The notes under the pieces are model-generated. The model was not told the DNA's origin. It was given only the letters and a program-made list of their open reading frames with translations, and made no database searches. Below are positions 19,395 to 28,468 of a stretch of 64,000 bases of DNA, one piece after another. Position 1 is the first letter of the stretch. Every line of letters begins with the position of its first letter. Source of the DNA: Streptomyces sp. D2-8 (lineage in GTDB: Bacteria; Actinomycetota; Actinomycetes; Streptomycetales; Streptomycetaceae); contig NZ_JAAHBP010000029.1 in assembly GCF_023184515.1 (NCBI RefSeq), positions 1 to 64,000 on the forward strand, written 5' to 3'. Position numbers and translations under genes: made by a program.

Positions 19395-19406
19395 GAAAGC
19401 GCTTGC
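19395..19406 (-). promoter_or_regulatory. LacI-family-like operator upstream of GH115
   Basis: GAAAGCGCTTGC with the perfect 8-bp palindrome AAGCGCTT (19397-19404), about 95 bases upstream of the GH115 start. LacI/GalR regulators commonly bind such AAGCGCTT-centred operators at sugar-catabolic genes. No regulator of this family is encoded in the window, so the binding protein is unknown. Confidence 0.45.
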
Positions 19407-19621
19407 CGTTGCACCCTAGGCGAGGCCACGCGAGGGCGTCCAGATGAGCGACATGGGTCCGCTGTGAACGCCGCTTCCGTCATGAGTACTCCCGCCAACA
19501 GCGCGGTGATCGGCGGGACATGGGCCGGCACGACGTGTACGTGCCGGGGTGGCTGCCGTCGTGCGCCCGGAGGGTGATCGATAGGTTGGCGCTTGCCTCA
19601 CCCCTCACGGAAGGTCACCCG

Positions 19622-20248
19622 GTGCGCCCTCGACGTCTTGGTTCCCCCCTCACCGTCCTCAGCGCCGTGGCGACGGCGGCCGCTCTGGCACTCGGCCCGG
19701 CCGGCCCGGCCACCGCCGACACCCACAGGCCCGCTCCCGCACGCCGGACGGCCGCCGCCCACGACCTCACCTCGGTGACCGACCTGCTCGCCCAGCGGCT
19801 GCTGCTGGCCGACAAGGTCGCCGCCGCCAAGTACGGCACGGACACGCCGATCGACGACCCGGTGCGCGAGGCGCAGATCCTGGACGACGTCCGGGCCCGG
19901 GCAGTCGGTCTCGGGCTCGACCCGGACGCCGTGGCCGCCGTGTTCCGGGACCAGATCGAGGCGAACAAGCTGGTGCAGCGCGGTCTGTACGGCCGCTGGG
20001 ACGCGAACCCGGACGAGCGCCCCACAGAGCGCCCTGACCTGGCCAAGGAGGTCCGTCCGGCCCTGGACCGCATCACCACCGGGCTGCTGGCCGCGCTGCG
20101 GGACACGGCGCGCGCCCGGGCCGTGCCGTCGTGCGGTCCGCATCTGGCCGGGGCGGCCGGCTGGTCCGCGTACACCCACCGGCTCGACGTCCTGCACCTG
20201 AGGGGACTCGGGCGGGCGCTGCCGTCGGTGTGCGCCGGCTCCCGGTAG
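19622..20248 (+). CDS. Secreted chorismate mutase (AroQ-gamma type)
   Basis: Converts chorismate to prephenate outside the cytoplasm; 208 residues, similar in size to exported mycobacterial chorismate mutase. The start at GTG 19622 has GGAAGG eight bases upstream and gives a Sec signal peptide (VRPRRLG then a hydrophobic Ala-rich core ending at ATADTHR). The AroQ helix follows with RLLLADKVAAAKYG, DDPVREAQILDDV and VFRDQIEANKLVQ, matching the catalytic Arg/Lys/Glu pattern. Two cysteines (SCGP and VCAG) near the C-terminus could form the disulfide seen in secreted members. Stand-alone gene; a long leader lies before it. Confidence 0.85.
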   Translation: MRPRRLGSPLTVLSAVATAAALALGPAGPATADTHRPAPARRTAAAHDLTSVTDLLAQRLLLADKVAAAKYGTDTPIDDPVREAQILDDVRARAVGLGLDPDAVAAVFRDQIEANKLVQRGLYGRWDANPDERPTERPDLAKEVRPALDRITTGLLAALRDTARARAVPSCGPHLAGAAGWSAYTHRLDVLHLRGLGRALPSVCAGSR

Positions 20249-20257
20249 CCCCGCCGT

Positions 20258-20728
20258 TCAGAAGGAGCCGTCGGTCTCGACGAGCCGGGCCAGGTTCGCC
20301 AGGGCCATGCGCGTGCCCGTCTCGTTGTCTGCGGCGGGCACGGCGTCGGGGATGCCCTCGTGGACCATGAGGACGTCGGTGCCGCCGCCCTCGGCGTCCG
20401 TGAGCGTGGTCGTCAGCGTCATGACGCCGCCCAGCGCGGGGTCGGCCGCCTCGAACTCCAGCACCTCGACCACCTGCTCGTCCGGCACCAGCCGCGCGAA
20501 GTGGCCGTGGTAGGTGTCGGTGTGCGCGGCCGACTTCCCGGAGGCGTCCGGTGCTTCGTAGGTGAGCGAGACCCGGAACCTGCCGCCCTCGCGGACGTCG
20601 AACTCGTGCACCTCGCCGCTCATCCCGGCCGGCACCCGCCAGCGCGCGATCGCCTCGGCGCTCACCAGCGCCCGGTAGACGGCCGCACGGGGAGCGTCGA
20701 CATGGCCCACGACCCGGGACGTGTACAT
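20258..20728 (-). CDS. SRPBCC / AHSA1-domain protein
   Basis: 156-residue START-like small-ligand-binding fold of the Aha1-C/CalC group (MYTSRVVGHVDAPRAAVYRALVSAEAIARW at its start, then alternating strands and a long C-terminal helix ALANLARLVE). Members bind hydrophobic molecules or act in stress responses; no specific function can be read here. Its stop is 10 bases from the convergent chorismate mutase stop, and its ATG is 9 bases after the DUF779 stop on the same strand, suggesting a two-gene operon. Confidence 0.8.
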   Translation of the reverse strand: MYTSRVVGHVDAPRAAVYRALVSAEAIARWRVPAGMSGEVHEFDVREGGRFRVSLTYEAPDASGKSAAHTDTYHGHFARLVPDEQVVEVLEFEAADPALGGVMTLTTTLTDAEGGGTDVLMVHEGIPDAVPAADNETGTRMALANLARLVETDGSF

Positions 20729-20737
20729 GGGCCCAGC

Positions 20738-21142
20738 CTAGGCGGTGCCGTCCGCCCCGTTCGGCAGTGGCGGTTCCGACTCGAGGCGGCGCAGCTCCTC
20801 GTCGGTGAGGAGGCGGGAGCGGAGCAGGAAACGGACGCCCTCCGGGGCCTCCAGCGAGAAGCCGCTGCCGCGGCCCGGGACCACGTCCACGGTGAGGTGG
20901 GTGTGCGACCAGTACGTGAACTGGTCCGCGCTCATCCAGAACGGGGTGTCCCCGGCCACGTGCCCCAGCAGGACGTCCGAGGCGCCGACCCGGAACTCCC
21001 CGCGCGGATAGCACATCGGGGCGCTGCCGTCGCAGCAGCCGCCGGACTGGTGGAACATCACCGGCCCGTGCGTCCCGGTCAGCCTCCGCAGCAGTTCCTC
21101 GGCGGCGGGGGTCAGTTCGACACGTCCTGTGCGCACGGTCAT
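20738..21142 (-). CDS. DUF779 domain protein
   Basis: 134-residue protein of the DUF779 family, with the Cys-rich signature QSGGCCDGSAPMCYP near residue 35 and the later YWSHTHLTVDVVPGRGSGFSLE. Genes of this family usually sit next to an acetaldehyde/aldehyde dehydrogenase, but here there is none; the only aldehyde dehydrogenase trace in the window is a 20-codon remnant at 50.5 kb. The ATG at 21142 has an ideal AGGAGG-type site (CCAGGAGGAACAC). Followed on the same strand by the SRPBCC gene. The three clustered cysteines suggest metal or redox chemistry, which is inference. Confidence 0.82.
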   Translation of the reverse strand: MTVRTGRVELTPAAEELLRRLTGTHGPVMFHQSGGCCDGSAPMCYPRGEFRVGASDVLLGHVAGDTPFWMSADQFTYWSHTHLTVDVVPGRGSGFSLEAPEGVRFLLRSRLLTDEELRRLESEPPLPNGADGTA

Positions 21143-21285
21143 GTGTTCCTCCTGGCGGTGACGGTGGGGTCGGGAACCGGTCCGTATCGCGAGTCCTCCA
21201 GTATCCGCCGCCGTGCCGGCGGGGGCCACAAGGCGGGAGCGGTACCTGTCCGCTCCCGCCCAAGCCGACCGCGGGCGCTGGTTGA

Positions 21286-22233
21286 ATGCCGGGCATGATC
21301 GAAACCGACGCGCAGGAGTCCGACCGCCAGGAGTCCGACCGCTGGATCCGGTACTTCGCCCGACGCGGATACCCCGGTGCACGGCGGCTCGCCTCCGGCA
21401 TGGAGGGGACCGTCTACCGGCTCCGGGACGGGACCGTCGCGAAGGTGTGGGCCGGGCGGACACTCGAGGACTTCGGCCTCACCCGGCGGCTCTACGCCGA
21501 CATCGCCGCGCATCCGCTGCCGTTCGGCACTCCGCGGATCCTCGACGCCGAGGAGTGCGACGGGGTGCTCGTCAGCTATGAACGCGAGCTCGGCGGACGC
21601 CCGTTGCGCACCGACGGAGACGGCGAGCCGCCCGCCCGTGACCTGCCCCGCCGGGAGACCGACGCCCTGCTCACCGTCCTGCGCGGGCTGGCCTCCGTCC
21701 CGGGCAGCGAGGCCATGCGGCGCCTGGTGATCCAGGGGGACGACCGGCCGCTGTGGCAGGGCCACGCCCGCTTCTCCGACGCGCTCGCCGCCCTCGTGGA
21801 GCGCGCCGCCGGCCGGCACCGGGAGGCCCTCGCCGCGCAGGTGCCCGGGCTTGCGGACGTCGTGTCCCGCACGGCCGCCTCGCTGCGGGCGCTGCCCGAC
21901 CGGGCCGACACCGTCATCCACGGCGACCTGGTGCCGCCCAACATCCACGTGGACGAGACCGGGCAGCCGGTCGCCGTCCTCGATTTCGGGTTCTGCACCA
22001 CCGCCGGCGACCCTGCCTTCGAGGCCGCGGTCACGGCCGCCGTCTGGGACATGTACGGACCCGACGCCGCCCACCACACAGCCGAGCTGAGCCGCCTCTT
22101 CGCCCGGGAACTGGGCCATGCCGAAGAGGTCCTGGCCCTCTATCGAAGGGCCTACGCCCTCATCACGTACGACCTCTTCGGCATGGGCCCGCACGACGGG
22201 CACTTCCGCTGGTGCGCCGCGCTGCTGAGGTGA
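21286..22233 (+). CDS. Aminoglycoside phosphotransferase (APH)-family kinase-like protein
   Basis: 315-residue protein-kinase-like small-molecule kinase. Catalytic loop HGDLVPPNIH (Asp and Asn present), metal-binding LDFGFCT, and an N-lobe with GMEGTVYRL as a glycine-rich loop and AKVW supplying the Lys. The substrate is not apparent: the family ranges from antibiotic kinases to metabolite kinases, and this one has no resistance-gene context. Converges on the CocE hydrolase with 6 bases between stops. Confidence 0.8.
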   Translation: MPGMIETDAQESDRQESDRWIRYFARRGYPGARRLASGMEGTVYRLRDGTVAKVWAGRTLEDFGLTRRLYADIAAHPLPFGTPRILDAEECDGVLVSYERELGGRPLRTDGDGEPPARDLPRRETDALLTVLRGLASVPGSEAMRRLVIQGDDRPLWQGHARFSDALAALVERAAGRHREALAAQVPGLADVVSRTAASLRALPDRADTVIHGDLVPPNIHVDETGQPVAVLDFGFCTTAGDPAFEAAVTAAVWDMYGPDAAHHTAELSRLFARELGHAEEVLALYRRAYALITYDLFGMGPHDGHFRWCAALLR

Positions 22234-22239
22234 CGCCGA

Positions 22240-24288
22240 CTACAGCAGGTCGCGGGGGACCTTCTCGTTCCAGGTGCGGGAGAAGACCCGGCGGTCGGCC
22301 TCGTACGCGTCGAGGGTCGCGTCGACGAAGAAGTCCGTCTCGTCGCACGTGAGCCGGGTGTGGGTGACCACCCGCACGTCCCAGTCGTCCCGCTGGAACC
22401 GCATGGTCCACGTGGTCTCGCCGCCGACCGAGGTGAAGTCGTCGGCGACCGCCGTGTAGCGCTCCTGGGCGCGGCGGCCGGCCTCCACACCGATGTCCTC
22501 GAAGCGGACCGTGCCCCGGTCCTTCACGATGTCCAGCTCGGAGTGGTAGCCGACCAGGTCCCGCTTGACCTCCCAGCGCTCCTCCGGGGGCGTCACCTGG
22601 GTCGTGGCGAGCGGAGGAGTGCCCTCGGGTTCGCCGAAGGGCGACGACGGCACCTCGTCGGGCTCGTCCACCGGCCGTACCGGCAGTGTGAGCGTGCTGG
22701 AGTGCTCGTGGACGCTGAGCAGGGCCGGCTTCGGCGCCGGCCAGGCCAGCGGCCAGTAGGACGTCGACAGGGACAGCCGGATGCGGTGGCCCGGCGGGAA
22801 CGCCTGCGCCACACCGTTCAGCGGGATGGTGGCCCGGTAGCGCCGCCCCGGCTCCAACGGCTCGGGCGACTCGGTGCTGTCACGACGGGTCAGGTTCAGA
22901 ATGCCGTAGGAGACGCGGGTCGCGGCGCCATCGGGGCTCACGTCGGACAGCCGCGCGGCCACCATGGCGACCGGCTCGCTGACCGACAGGTCGAGCTCCA
23001 CGCTCGGCGAGCCGAGGATCTCCACCGGCTCGGTCAGCGGCTCGCTGTCGAAGACGAGCGAACCGCCGTCCTCCTCCCGCTGGTCGTAGGGCAGGTCCGG
23101 GGGCGCGTTGTACGAGGCCCACTTGCCGGCGAACTGGCCGACGGACAGCGGCGAGCGCACGGTCATCGCCGCACCGCCCTCGGCTGCCGCCGCCGTCGCG
23201 TCCCGGACGGGCCCGATCGTGTGCCGGGTGAGCGGGTGCGTGACGGGCCGGATGTGCGGGGACGGCCAGTCCGGTTCGCCGACCCAGCGGCCCGGCCGCT
23301 CCTCGTATGACGTGGAGGGCGGCACGCTGTCCTGCATCCACGCCCGCAGCATGGGGCCGTCCATGACGCCGTTGTCGACGCCCTTCAGCCAGTGGTCCCA
23401 CCACCGCACGAGCTCCTGGAGGTAGCCGATCGCGGGGCCGGGCTCCCCGAGATGGGGGAACTTGTGCGACCAGGGGCCGATCAGTCCCTTGCGCGGCACG
23501 TCCAGGTTCCCGAGCAGCCGGGTCACGGCGTTGGAATAGCCGTCCGCCCAGCCGCTGGAGGCCAGGACCGGGCAGCGCACGCTGCTGTAGTCCTCGCACA
23601 CCGAGGCGTGCCGCCAGTAGTCGTCGCGCCGCTGATGGCGCAGCCACTCCAGCACCCAGGGCTCGGTGTTCTCCAGCCGCTCGTGCCACATCCCGCGCCA
23701 GCGGTCGCCGACCACGGCCGGGTCCGGCGGGCAGGTGCCGTAGGCGAACATGGTGCCCGCCTCGGCCAGGTTGTCCGACAGCAGGGCGCCGCCCATGTAG
23801 TGCATGTCGTCGGAGTGCCGGTCGTCGGTGAACGAGGCGATGGCGATGGCCTTCAGGCCCGGCGGCCGGCGGGCCGCCACCTGCAGCGCGGCGAACGCGC
23901 CCCAGGAGATGCCCATCATGCCCGTGCCGCCGTCGCACCAGGGCTGCTCCGCCAGCCAGGCCAGGACCTCCTCGGCGTCCGCCTGCTCCCGTTCCAGGTA
24001 CTCGTCGCGCAGCACGCCCTCCGAGTCACCGGTGCCGCGCAGGTCGACGCGGACGCAGGCGTAGCCGTGCCCGGCGAGGTAGGGGTGGTGGATCGAGTCC
24101 CGTACGGCCGTCAGGTCGCGCTTGCGGTACGGGATGTACTCCAGCACCGCCGGCACCGGCTCCTGATCGGAGGAGGTGGGGCGCCAGATGTGCGCGGAGA
24201 GCCGGATCCCGTCGGACATCGGGATCGTGACGTGCTCCTCCTCCTTCGTCTCGTACGGCAGGTTGGTCACGTAACGCATGGAACCCAC
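22240..24288 (-). CDS. CocE/NonD family hydrolase (peptidase S15-like)
   Basis: Alpha/beta-hydrolase with X-Pro dipeptidyl-peptidase S15 and C-terminal jelly-roll domains, 682 residues. The nucleophile elbow is GISWG (Ser128), the oxyanion region DLRGTGDSEG is present, and the C-terminal part (GSPSVELDLSVSEP onward) is the beta-sandwich domain. Family members hydrolyse esters or amides, for example cocaine esterase. No signal peptide, so cytoplasmic. The GTG at 24288 has GGAG close upstream and begins only 7 bases from the ATP-grasp stop, so the two are an operon: a bond-forming ligase followed by a hydrolase. Confidence 0.85.
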   Translation of the reverse strand: MGSMRYVTNLPYETKEEEHVTIPMSDGIRLSAHIWRPTSSDQEPVPAVLEYIPYRKRDLTAVRDSIHHPYLAGHGYACVRVDLRGTGDSEGVLRDEYLEREQADAEEVLAWLAEQPWCDGGTGMMGISWGAFAALQVAARRPPGLKAIAIASFTDDRHSDDMHYMGGALLSDNLAEAGTMFAYGTCPPDPAVVGDRWRGMWHERLENTEPWVLEWLRHQRRDDYWRHASVCEDYSSVRCPVLASSGWADGYSNAVTRLLGNLDVPRKGLIGPWSHKFPHLGEPGPAIGYLQELVRWWDHWLKGVDNGVMDGPMLRAWMQDSVPPSTSYEERPGRWVGEPDWPSPHIRPVTHPLTRHTIGPVRDATAAAAEGGAAMTVRSPLSVGQFAGKWASYNAPPDLPYDQREEDGGSLVFDSEPLTEPVEILGSPSVELDLSVSEPVAMVAARLSDVSPDGAATRVSYGILNLTRRDSTESPEPLEPGRRYRATIPLNGVAQAFPPGHRIRLSLSTSYWPLAWPAPKPALLSVHEHSSTLTLPVRPVDEPDEVPSSPFGEPEGTPPLATTQVTPPEERWEVKRDLVGYHSELDIVKDRGTVRFEDIGVEAGRRAQERYTAVADDFTSVGGETTWTMRFQRDDWDVRVVTHTRLTCDETDFFVDATLDAYEADRRVFSRTWNEKVPRDLL

Positions 24289-24295
24289 GTGCTCC

Positions 24296-25609
24296 TCACT
24301 CTCGCGCGGCTTCGGCCTCGGCCGGGGCGTCCTCGAAGGCCAGGCCCAGGGCGGCCACGCAGTGGTCGAACTTCTCCCGCAGCTCGGTCTCGTCGGCCCC
24401 GCCGGTGTAGATGTGCGCCAGCTCGTAGCTGTAGCTGTCCTGCCCGGGGAGCTCCGAGAGCCGGTCGCCCTCCTGAGGGATCACCTCGATGCGCACGCCC
24501 GGGGTCTCCCGCTCGATGCGGGCGATCTCCGCGGGGCTCGGCGCCCGGCGCACCACACCGTCGGTGAACCAGCGGTGGTACCACTTCGCCGCCATCGCGT
24601 ACGGGCCCTCGCGGTGCGGCATGTGCGGGTCCTCACCCAGGGCGAGACTGACCATGCAGTGGTGGTTGGGCACGCCGTCGACGTACTGGAACAGCTCCGC
24701 GTGCGACTGGGAGTGCCGGGGGTTGATCTCCAGCAGGTTGATCTCCTGGGTCCGCGGGTCGTAGAAGTACTCGATGCTGAACGTGGCCGAGTCCATCCCG
24801 ATCTGCCGCATCACGCGCTCGCTGACGTCGTGCAGCTGTGCGATGACCGGCGGCGGCAGCATCGAGGGGTACTGGTGGCGCAGGAAACAGGGGGAGTCCG
24901 GGTACTGGATGGAGTCGAGGACTCCGTACACGGTCACCTCGCCCTGGTGGACGTAGCCCTCCACGGCGACCTGGACGCCGGACATCGCCTCCTCCGCGAG
25001 ACAGACCCGGCCGCCCACGCCGTTCATCTCGGGCGGCAGGTCGATGCGTTCGAGGATGTGCTCGAAGGGGCGGCCGATGCGGGATATGCCGTCGCGGATC
25101 TCGGCGACGGCCTTGTGGAACTCCTCTTCGTCACCGACTCCGAAGGCGAGTTCGGAGGAGTACGAGAGGGCGGGCTTGAGCCACATCGGGAAGGTCACGT
25201 TCTCCGGCGGGCGCGGCGGGTCGGCCGACAGATCGACCTGGTCAAAGCGCGGGTGCCGGTCGGTGGCCTTCTGCTGCTCCAGCCGGCTCCAGTACTTGTG
25301 CTCGCACTTGACCACCGACTCCAGGCTGGTGCTGCGGGTGCCGTAGCGTTCGCTCAGCATCGGGACGAGGGTGCTGACCGGGAAGTCCCAGTAGCCGACG
25401 ATCGCGTCGATGCTGCCGTCGAACGCGTCGAGCACGCCCTGGGCCTTGTCGAACAGGGTGGGCAGGTGCACTTCGCCGTGCTGGAGTTCCTCGATCGTCA
25501 GCAGCTGGTGGAAACGCAGCCGGTCGGCTCCCGGGACCTGCTGGAGCGTGGGCAGATTGGCCTCGTCGAGCCCGATCACGAAGACGTTCTTCACCGTCTC
25601 GTCAGACAC
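24296..25609 (-). CDS. ATP-grasp carboxylate ligase
   Basis: Likely activates a carboxylate as an acyl phosphate and joins it to an amine or thiol; 437 residues. ATP-grasp features: Lys in WLKPALSYSS (residues 143-152), acidic EEAMSGVQVAVEGYV for the second nucleotide contact, and metal-binding EINPR ending a strand at 292-298. The N-terminal about 110 residues form a pre-ATP-grasp Rossmann-like domain (VFVIGLDEAN). It is not one of the housekeeping ligases (PurK, CarB, Ddl, biotin carboxylase) by pattern and looks nearer to secondary-metabolite or L-amino-acid ligases. Start at GTG 25609 with GGAG seven bases before; the longer open frame upstream has no such site. First gene of the operon with the CocE hydrolase. 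Confidence 0.82.
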   Translation of the reverse strand: MSDETVKNVFVIGLDEANLPTLQQVPGADRLRFHQLLTIEELQHGEVHLPTLFDKAQGVLDAFDGSIDAIVGYWDFPVSTLVPMLSERYGTRSTSLESVVKCEHKYWSRLEQQKATDRHPRFDQVDLSADPPRPPENVTFPMWLKPALSYSSELAFGVGDEEEFHKAVAEIRDGISRIGRPFEHILERIDLPPEMNGVGGRVCLAEEAMSGVQVAVEGYVHQGEVTVYGVLDSIQYPDSPCFLRHQYPSMLPPPVIAQLHDVSERVMRQIGMDSATFSIEYFYDPRTQEINLLEINPRHSQSHAELFQYVDGVPNHHCMVSLALGEDPHMPHREGPYAMAAKWYHRWFTDGVVRRAPSPAEIARIERETPGVRIEVIPQEGDRLSELPGQDSYSYELAHIYTGGADETELREKFDHCVAALGLAFEDAPAEAEAARE

Positions 25610-25819
25610 GGCTCTCCTTCCGACGACGTACGGCCCGAATGGCCGGCTTGCAAGATCGTCGGAGTACCCCTCGTGCCTGCCGGCATTCAGGTCCGGACAT
25701 CGCGCCCCGTTCCGGACAAGAGGCAATCCCCCGACGAGGCGGATCCGCTCCTGCCGCCCGACGGGCTCATCCACATCGGCGGCGAGGCCCCGGTACGCCC
25801 ACCTCGTGGTGCCCCCGGC

Positions 25820-28222
25820 TCACACCCCGGCGGGCAGGGGCTGCTCCGCCCAGATGGTCTTGCCCGTGGCCGTCTGACGGCTGCCCCACCGTTCGGCGAG
25901 CTGGGCGACGAGCAGCAGCCCCCGCCCGCCCTCGTCGAAGACCCGGGCCCGCCGCAGATGCGGCGCGGTGCTGCTGCCGTCGGACACCTCGCAGATGAGG
26001 GACGCGTCGCGGATCAGCCGCAGCTCGATGGGGGCACCGCCGTACCGCAACGCGTTGGTGACCAGCTCGCTGACGATCAGTTCGGTGGCGAACTCCGCCT
26101 CCGTCAGCCCCCATTCGGCCAGCTGCTCGCCCGCCATCTTGCGGGCCCGGGCCACGGCCGCGGGCTCCGGTGGCAGCTGCCAGGTGCGGACCTTCCCGGC
26201 GCCGAGCACCGCCGTCCGCGCCAGCATCAGCACGATGTCGTCGGCGGGCCGGCCGGTCAGCAGCGTGCGCAGCACCTGCTCGCAGGTCTCCTCCAGGGCC
26301 TGTGCGGGGCTGCTCAGTGCCTCGCGCAGCAGGGCGATCCCGGCCTCGATGTCGTGGCCGGGCGCCTCGATCAGGCCGTCGGTGTAGAGGGCGAGCAGGC
26401 TGTTCTCCTCCAGCTGCACCTCGGTGGCCTCGAACGGCAGGCCCCCCAGGCCGAGCGGCGGCCCGGCGGGCAGCTCCAGGAACCGTACGCCGCCGTCGGG
26501 CGTGACCAGCGCGGGCGGCGGATGCCCGGCGCGGGCCATGGTGCAGCGGCGGGACACCGGGTCGTACACGGCGTACAGGCAGGTGGCGCCGACCTGCCCC
26601 GACGCCTCCTCCGCGCCGCGCGCCTCCGGGCCCTCCTCCCGGTCGAGCCGGATGACGAGGTCGTCCAGCTGGGTGAGCAGCTCGTCGGGGGCGAGATCGA
26701 CATCCGCGAGCGTGCGTACGGCGGTCCGCAGGCGGCCCATCGTGGCCGACGCGTGGATGCCGTGGCCCACCACGTCGCCCACGACCAGGGCCACGCGGGC
26801 GCCGGACAGCGGGATCACGTCGAACCAGTCGCCCCCGATGTCCGCGCCGGCCCCGGTCGGCAGATAGCGGTAGGCGATGTCCATCGCCGCCAGCTCCGGA
26901 AGCCTCTCGGGCAGCAGGCTGCGCTGGAGCGCCAGTGCCGTGCGGCGTTCCCGGGTGAAGCGGCGGGCGTTGTCCACGCTGACCGCCGCCCGGGCGACCA
27001 TGTCCTCCGCGAGCAGCAGGTCGTCCTCGCTGAACGAGTCCGGGGTGCGGTGGCGCAGGAAGTGCACCAGGCCCAGGATCACGCCCCGGGCGCGCAGCGG
27101 CACCATCATCACCGAGTGGATCATGTGCGTGGTCACGGACTCGGCCCGGGCGGGGGAGGACCTGAGCCACTCCAGCAGCTCCGGATCCCCCGGCCGGTGC
27201 CGGGCGCCCCGCTGGGCGGCCAGGGTCCGCAGCGGAAGCGTCCCCACCGGGTAACTGATCGGCTCGCCCACGGCGGCCACCGACTCCGGGCAGCCCTCCA
27301 GCACCGACCGCTGCGCGGCGCGCCGCACCGTGACGGGCGTGTCCGGCGGCAGCGGCCCCGGCTCGTCGCCCAGGGCGACGGAGTCCAGGAGGTCCACGGT
27401 CACGAAGTCCGCGAAGCCCCCGGCCACGGCCACCTCCGCCATCTCCTCGGCCGTCCGGGTCACGTCCAGGGTGCTCCCGATCCGCAGACTGGCCTCGTTG
27501 AGCACCGCCAGCCGGCGGCGGGCCCAGTACTGCTCCGTCGTGTCGAACACGGTCGCCGACATGCCCCGCACCGCGCCGGTCTCGTCCTTCAGCGGCGACA
27601 TGAACATGGACCAGGCGTGCGGCCGGATCTCCCCCGGGGCCTGGCTGTGCTCCTCGTGGTAGATCAACTCGCCGGTGCGCAGGACCTCCCGCTGGAGGCG
27701 GTCGATGGCGTCGAAGGGCGGGTTCGGCTCGATCTCCCACAGGGTCAGGCCCTTCATCTCCTCCTCGGACCTGCCCATCACCTCGGTCATGATCTCGTTG
27801 GCGGCCACCAGCCGGGCATCCCGGCCGTAGACCGCCACCGGCACGGGGAGCTGGGCCAGGGTGAGGTCCCACAGGGACAGGGCCCGGTGCGGGGCCGGCG
27901 CGGCCGGGTACGCCGGTGCGGTGCCGGTCACGAGCCAGAGCAGTCCGCCCTCCGCGTCCAGCAGCGGCGTCCCCTGCAGCCGGACCACGAGCCGGTTGCC
28001 GTCCCGGTGCCGCAGCGCCACCTCACCGGCCCACCGCCGGCCCTCGGCCGCGTGCCGCCGCGTGGACTCCGGGAGCCGGGCGGCGAGCAGGTCGGTGACG
28101 GGCCTGCCCACGAGCTCGGCGGGTCCGTATCCGAGCAGGCGGCGAGCACCGTCGCTCCACACCATGATCGCCCCGTCGGCGTCGACGACGACCGCCAAGT
28201 CCTCCGGTACGCGTCCCTCCAC
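25820..28222 (-). CDS. PAS-PAS-GAF-SpoIIE phosphatase-HATPase regulator
   Basis: 800-residue sensory phosphatase/anti-sigma kinase-like protein. Order: PAS about 1-110, PAS about 118-232, GAF about 235-425, coupling helix LQRSLLPERLP, SpoIIE PP2C domain about 450-655 (GGDWFDVIPL, VGDVVGHG), and HATPase about 670-795 (SELVTNALRYGG). It likely senses small molecules or redox state and controls a sigma-factor partner-switch. The GTG at 28222 has GGAGG upstream. It shares long near-identical stretches with the protein at the window's left edge, so the two are paralogues with different N-termini. Confidence 0.87.
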   Translation of the reverse strand: MEGRVPEDLAVVVDADGAIMVWSDGARRLLGYGPAELVGRPVTDLLAARLPESTRRHAAEGRRWAGEVALRHRDGNRLVVRLQGTPLLDAEGGLLWLVTGTAPAYPAAPAPHRALSLWDLTLAQLPVPVAVYGRDARLVAANEIMTEVMGRSEEEMKGLTLWEIEPNPPFDAIDRLQREVLRTGELIYHEEHSQAPGEIRPHAWSMFMSPLKDETGAVRGMSATVFDTTEQYWARRRLAVLNEASLRIGSTLDVTRTAEEMAEVAVAGGFADFVTVDLLDSVALGDEPGPLPPDTPVTVRRAAQRSVLEGCPESVAAVGEPISYPVGTLPLRTLAAQRGARHRPGDPELLEWLRSSPARAESVTTHMIHSVMMVPLRARGVILGLVHFLRHRTPDSFSEDDLLLAEDMVARAAVSVDNARRFTRERRTALALQRSLLPERLPELAAMDIAYRYLPTGAGADIGGDWFDVIPLSGARVALVVGDVVGHGIHASATMGRLRTAVRTLADVDLAPDELLTQLDDLVIRLDREEGPEARGAEEASGQVGATCLYAVYDPVSRRCTMARAGHPPPALVTPDGGVRFLELPAGPPLGLGGLPFEATEVQLEENSLLALYTDGLIEAPGHDIEAGIALLREALSSPAQALEETCEQVLRTLLTGRPADDIVLMLARTAVLGAGKVRTWQLPPEPAAVARARKMAGEQLAEWGLTEAEFATELIVSELVTNALRYGGAPIELRLIRDASLICEVSDGSSTAPHLRRARVFDEGGRGLLLVAQLAERWGSRQTATGKTIWAEQPLPAGV

Positions 28223-28279
28223 GGTGCCTCCGGATGTGCCGCCCCTGTCTGCTCACGGTTCCCTGCACCGATTGTCCCG

Positions 28280-28468
28280 CTACCGACCCGCTGCGGCGCG
28301 TCTGGCGGGAGGCACCGAGGTGACCAGCGTGAACGCCCGGACGGCCGCGCGGATCGCCTGCTCGAACTCCTCGACACGCCCCCGGGCGAGCCGCGCCGCC
28401 CGCTCCGGCTCACCCGCGACGCCCGCCTCGATCAGCGGCTCCAGCTCCTGGCGCGCCTCGGTGGGGCC
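28280..28468 (-). pseudogene. Possible C-terminal remnant of a GntR/FCD-type regulator
   Basis: Directly after the LysE stop, in the same frame, about 60 codons without a start encode a helical stretch (ARQELEPLIEAG, GRVEEFEQAIRAAV) ending at a TAG at 28280-28282. The pattern resembles the last helices of FCD-domain regulators. It has no start codon or ribosome binding site. A coding remnant is my inference from its amphipathic, G/C-third-position-biased character; it could be chance. Confidence 0.3.

Noticed and set aside
21286..22233. Aminoglycoside resistance gene
   Set aside because: Only the general APH kinase fold is visible; there is no close resemblance to known resistance enzymes and no antibiotic cluster context.
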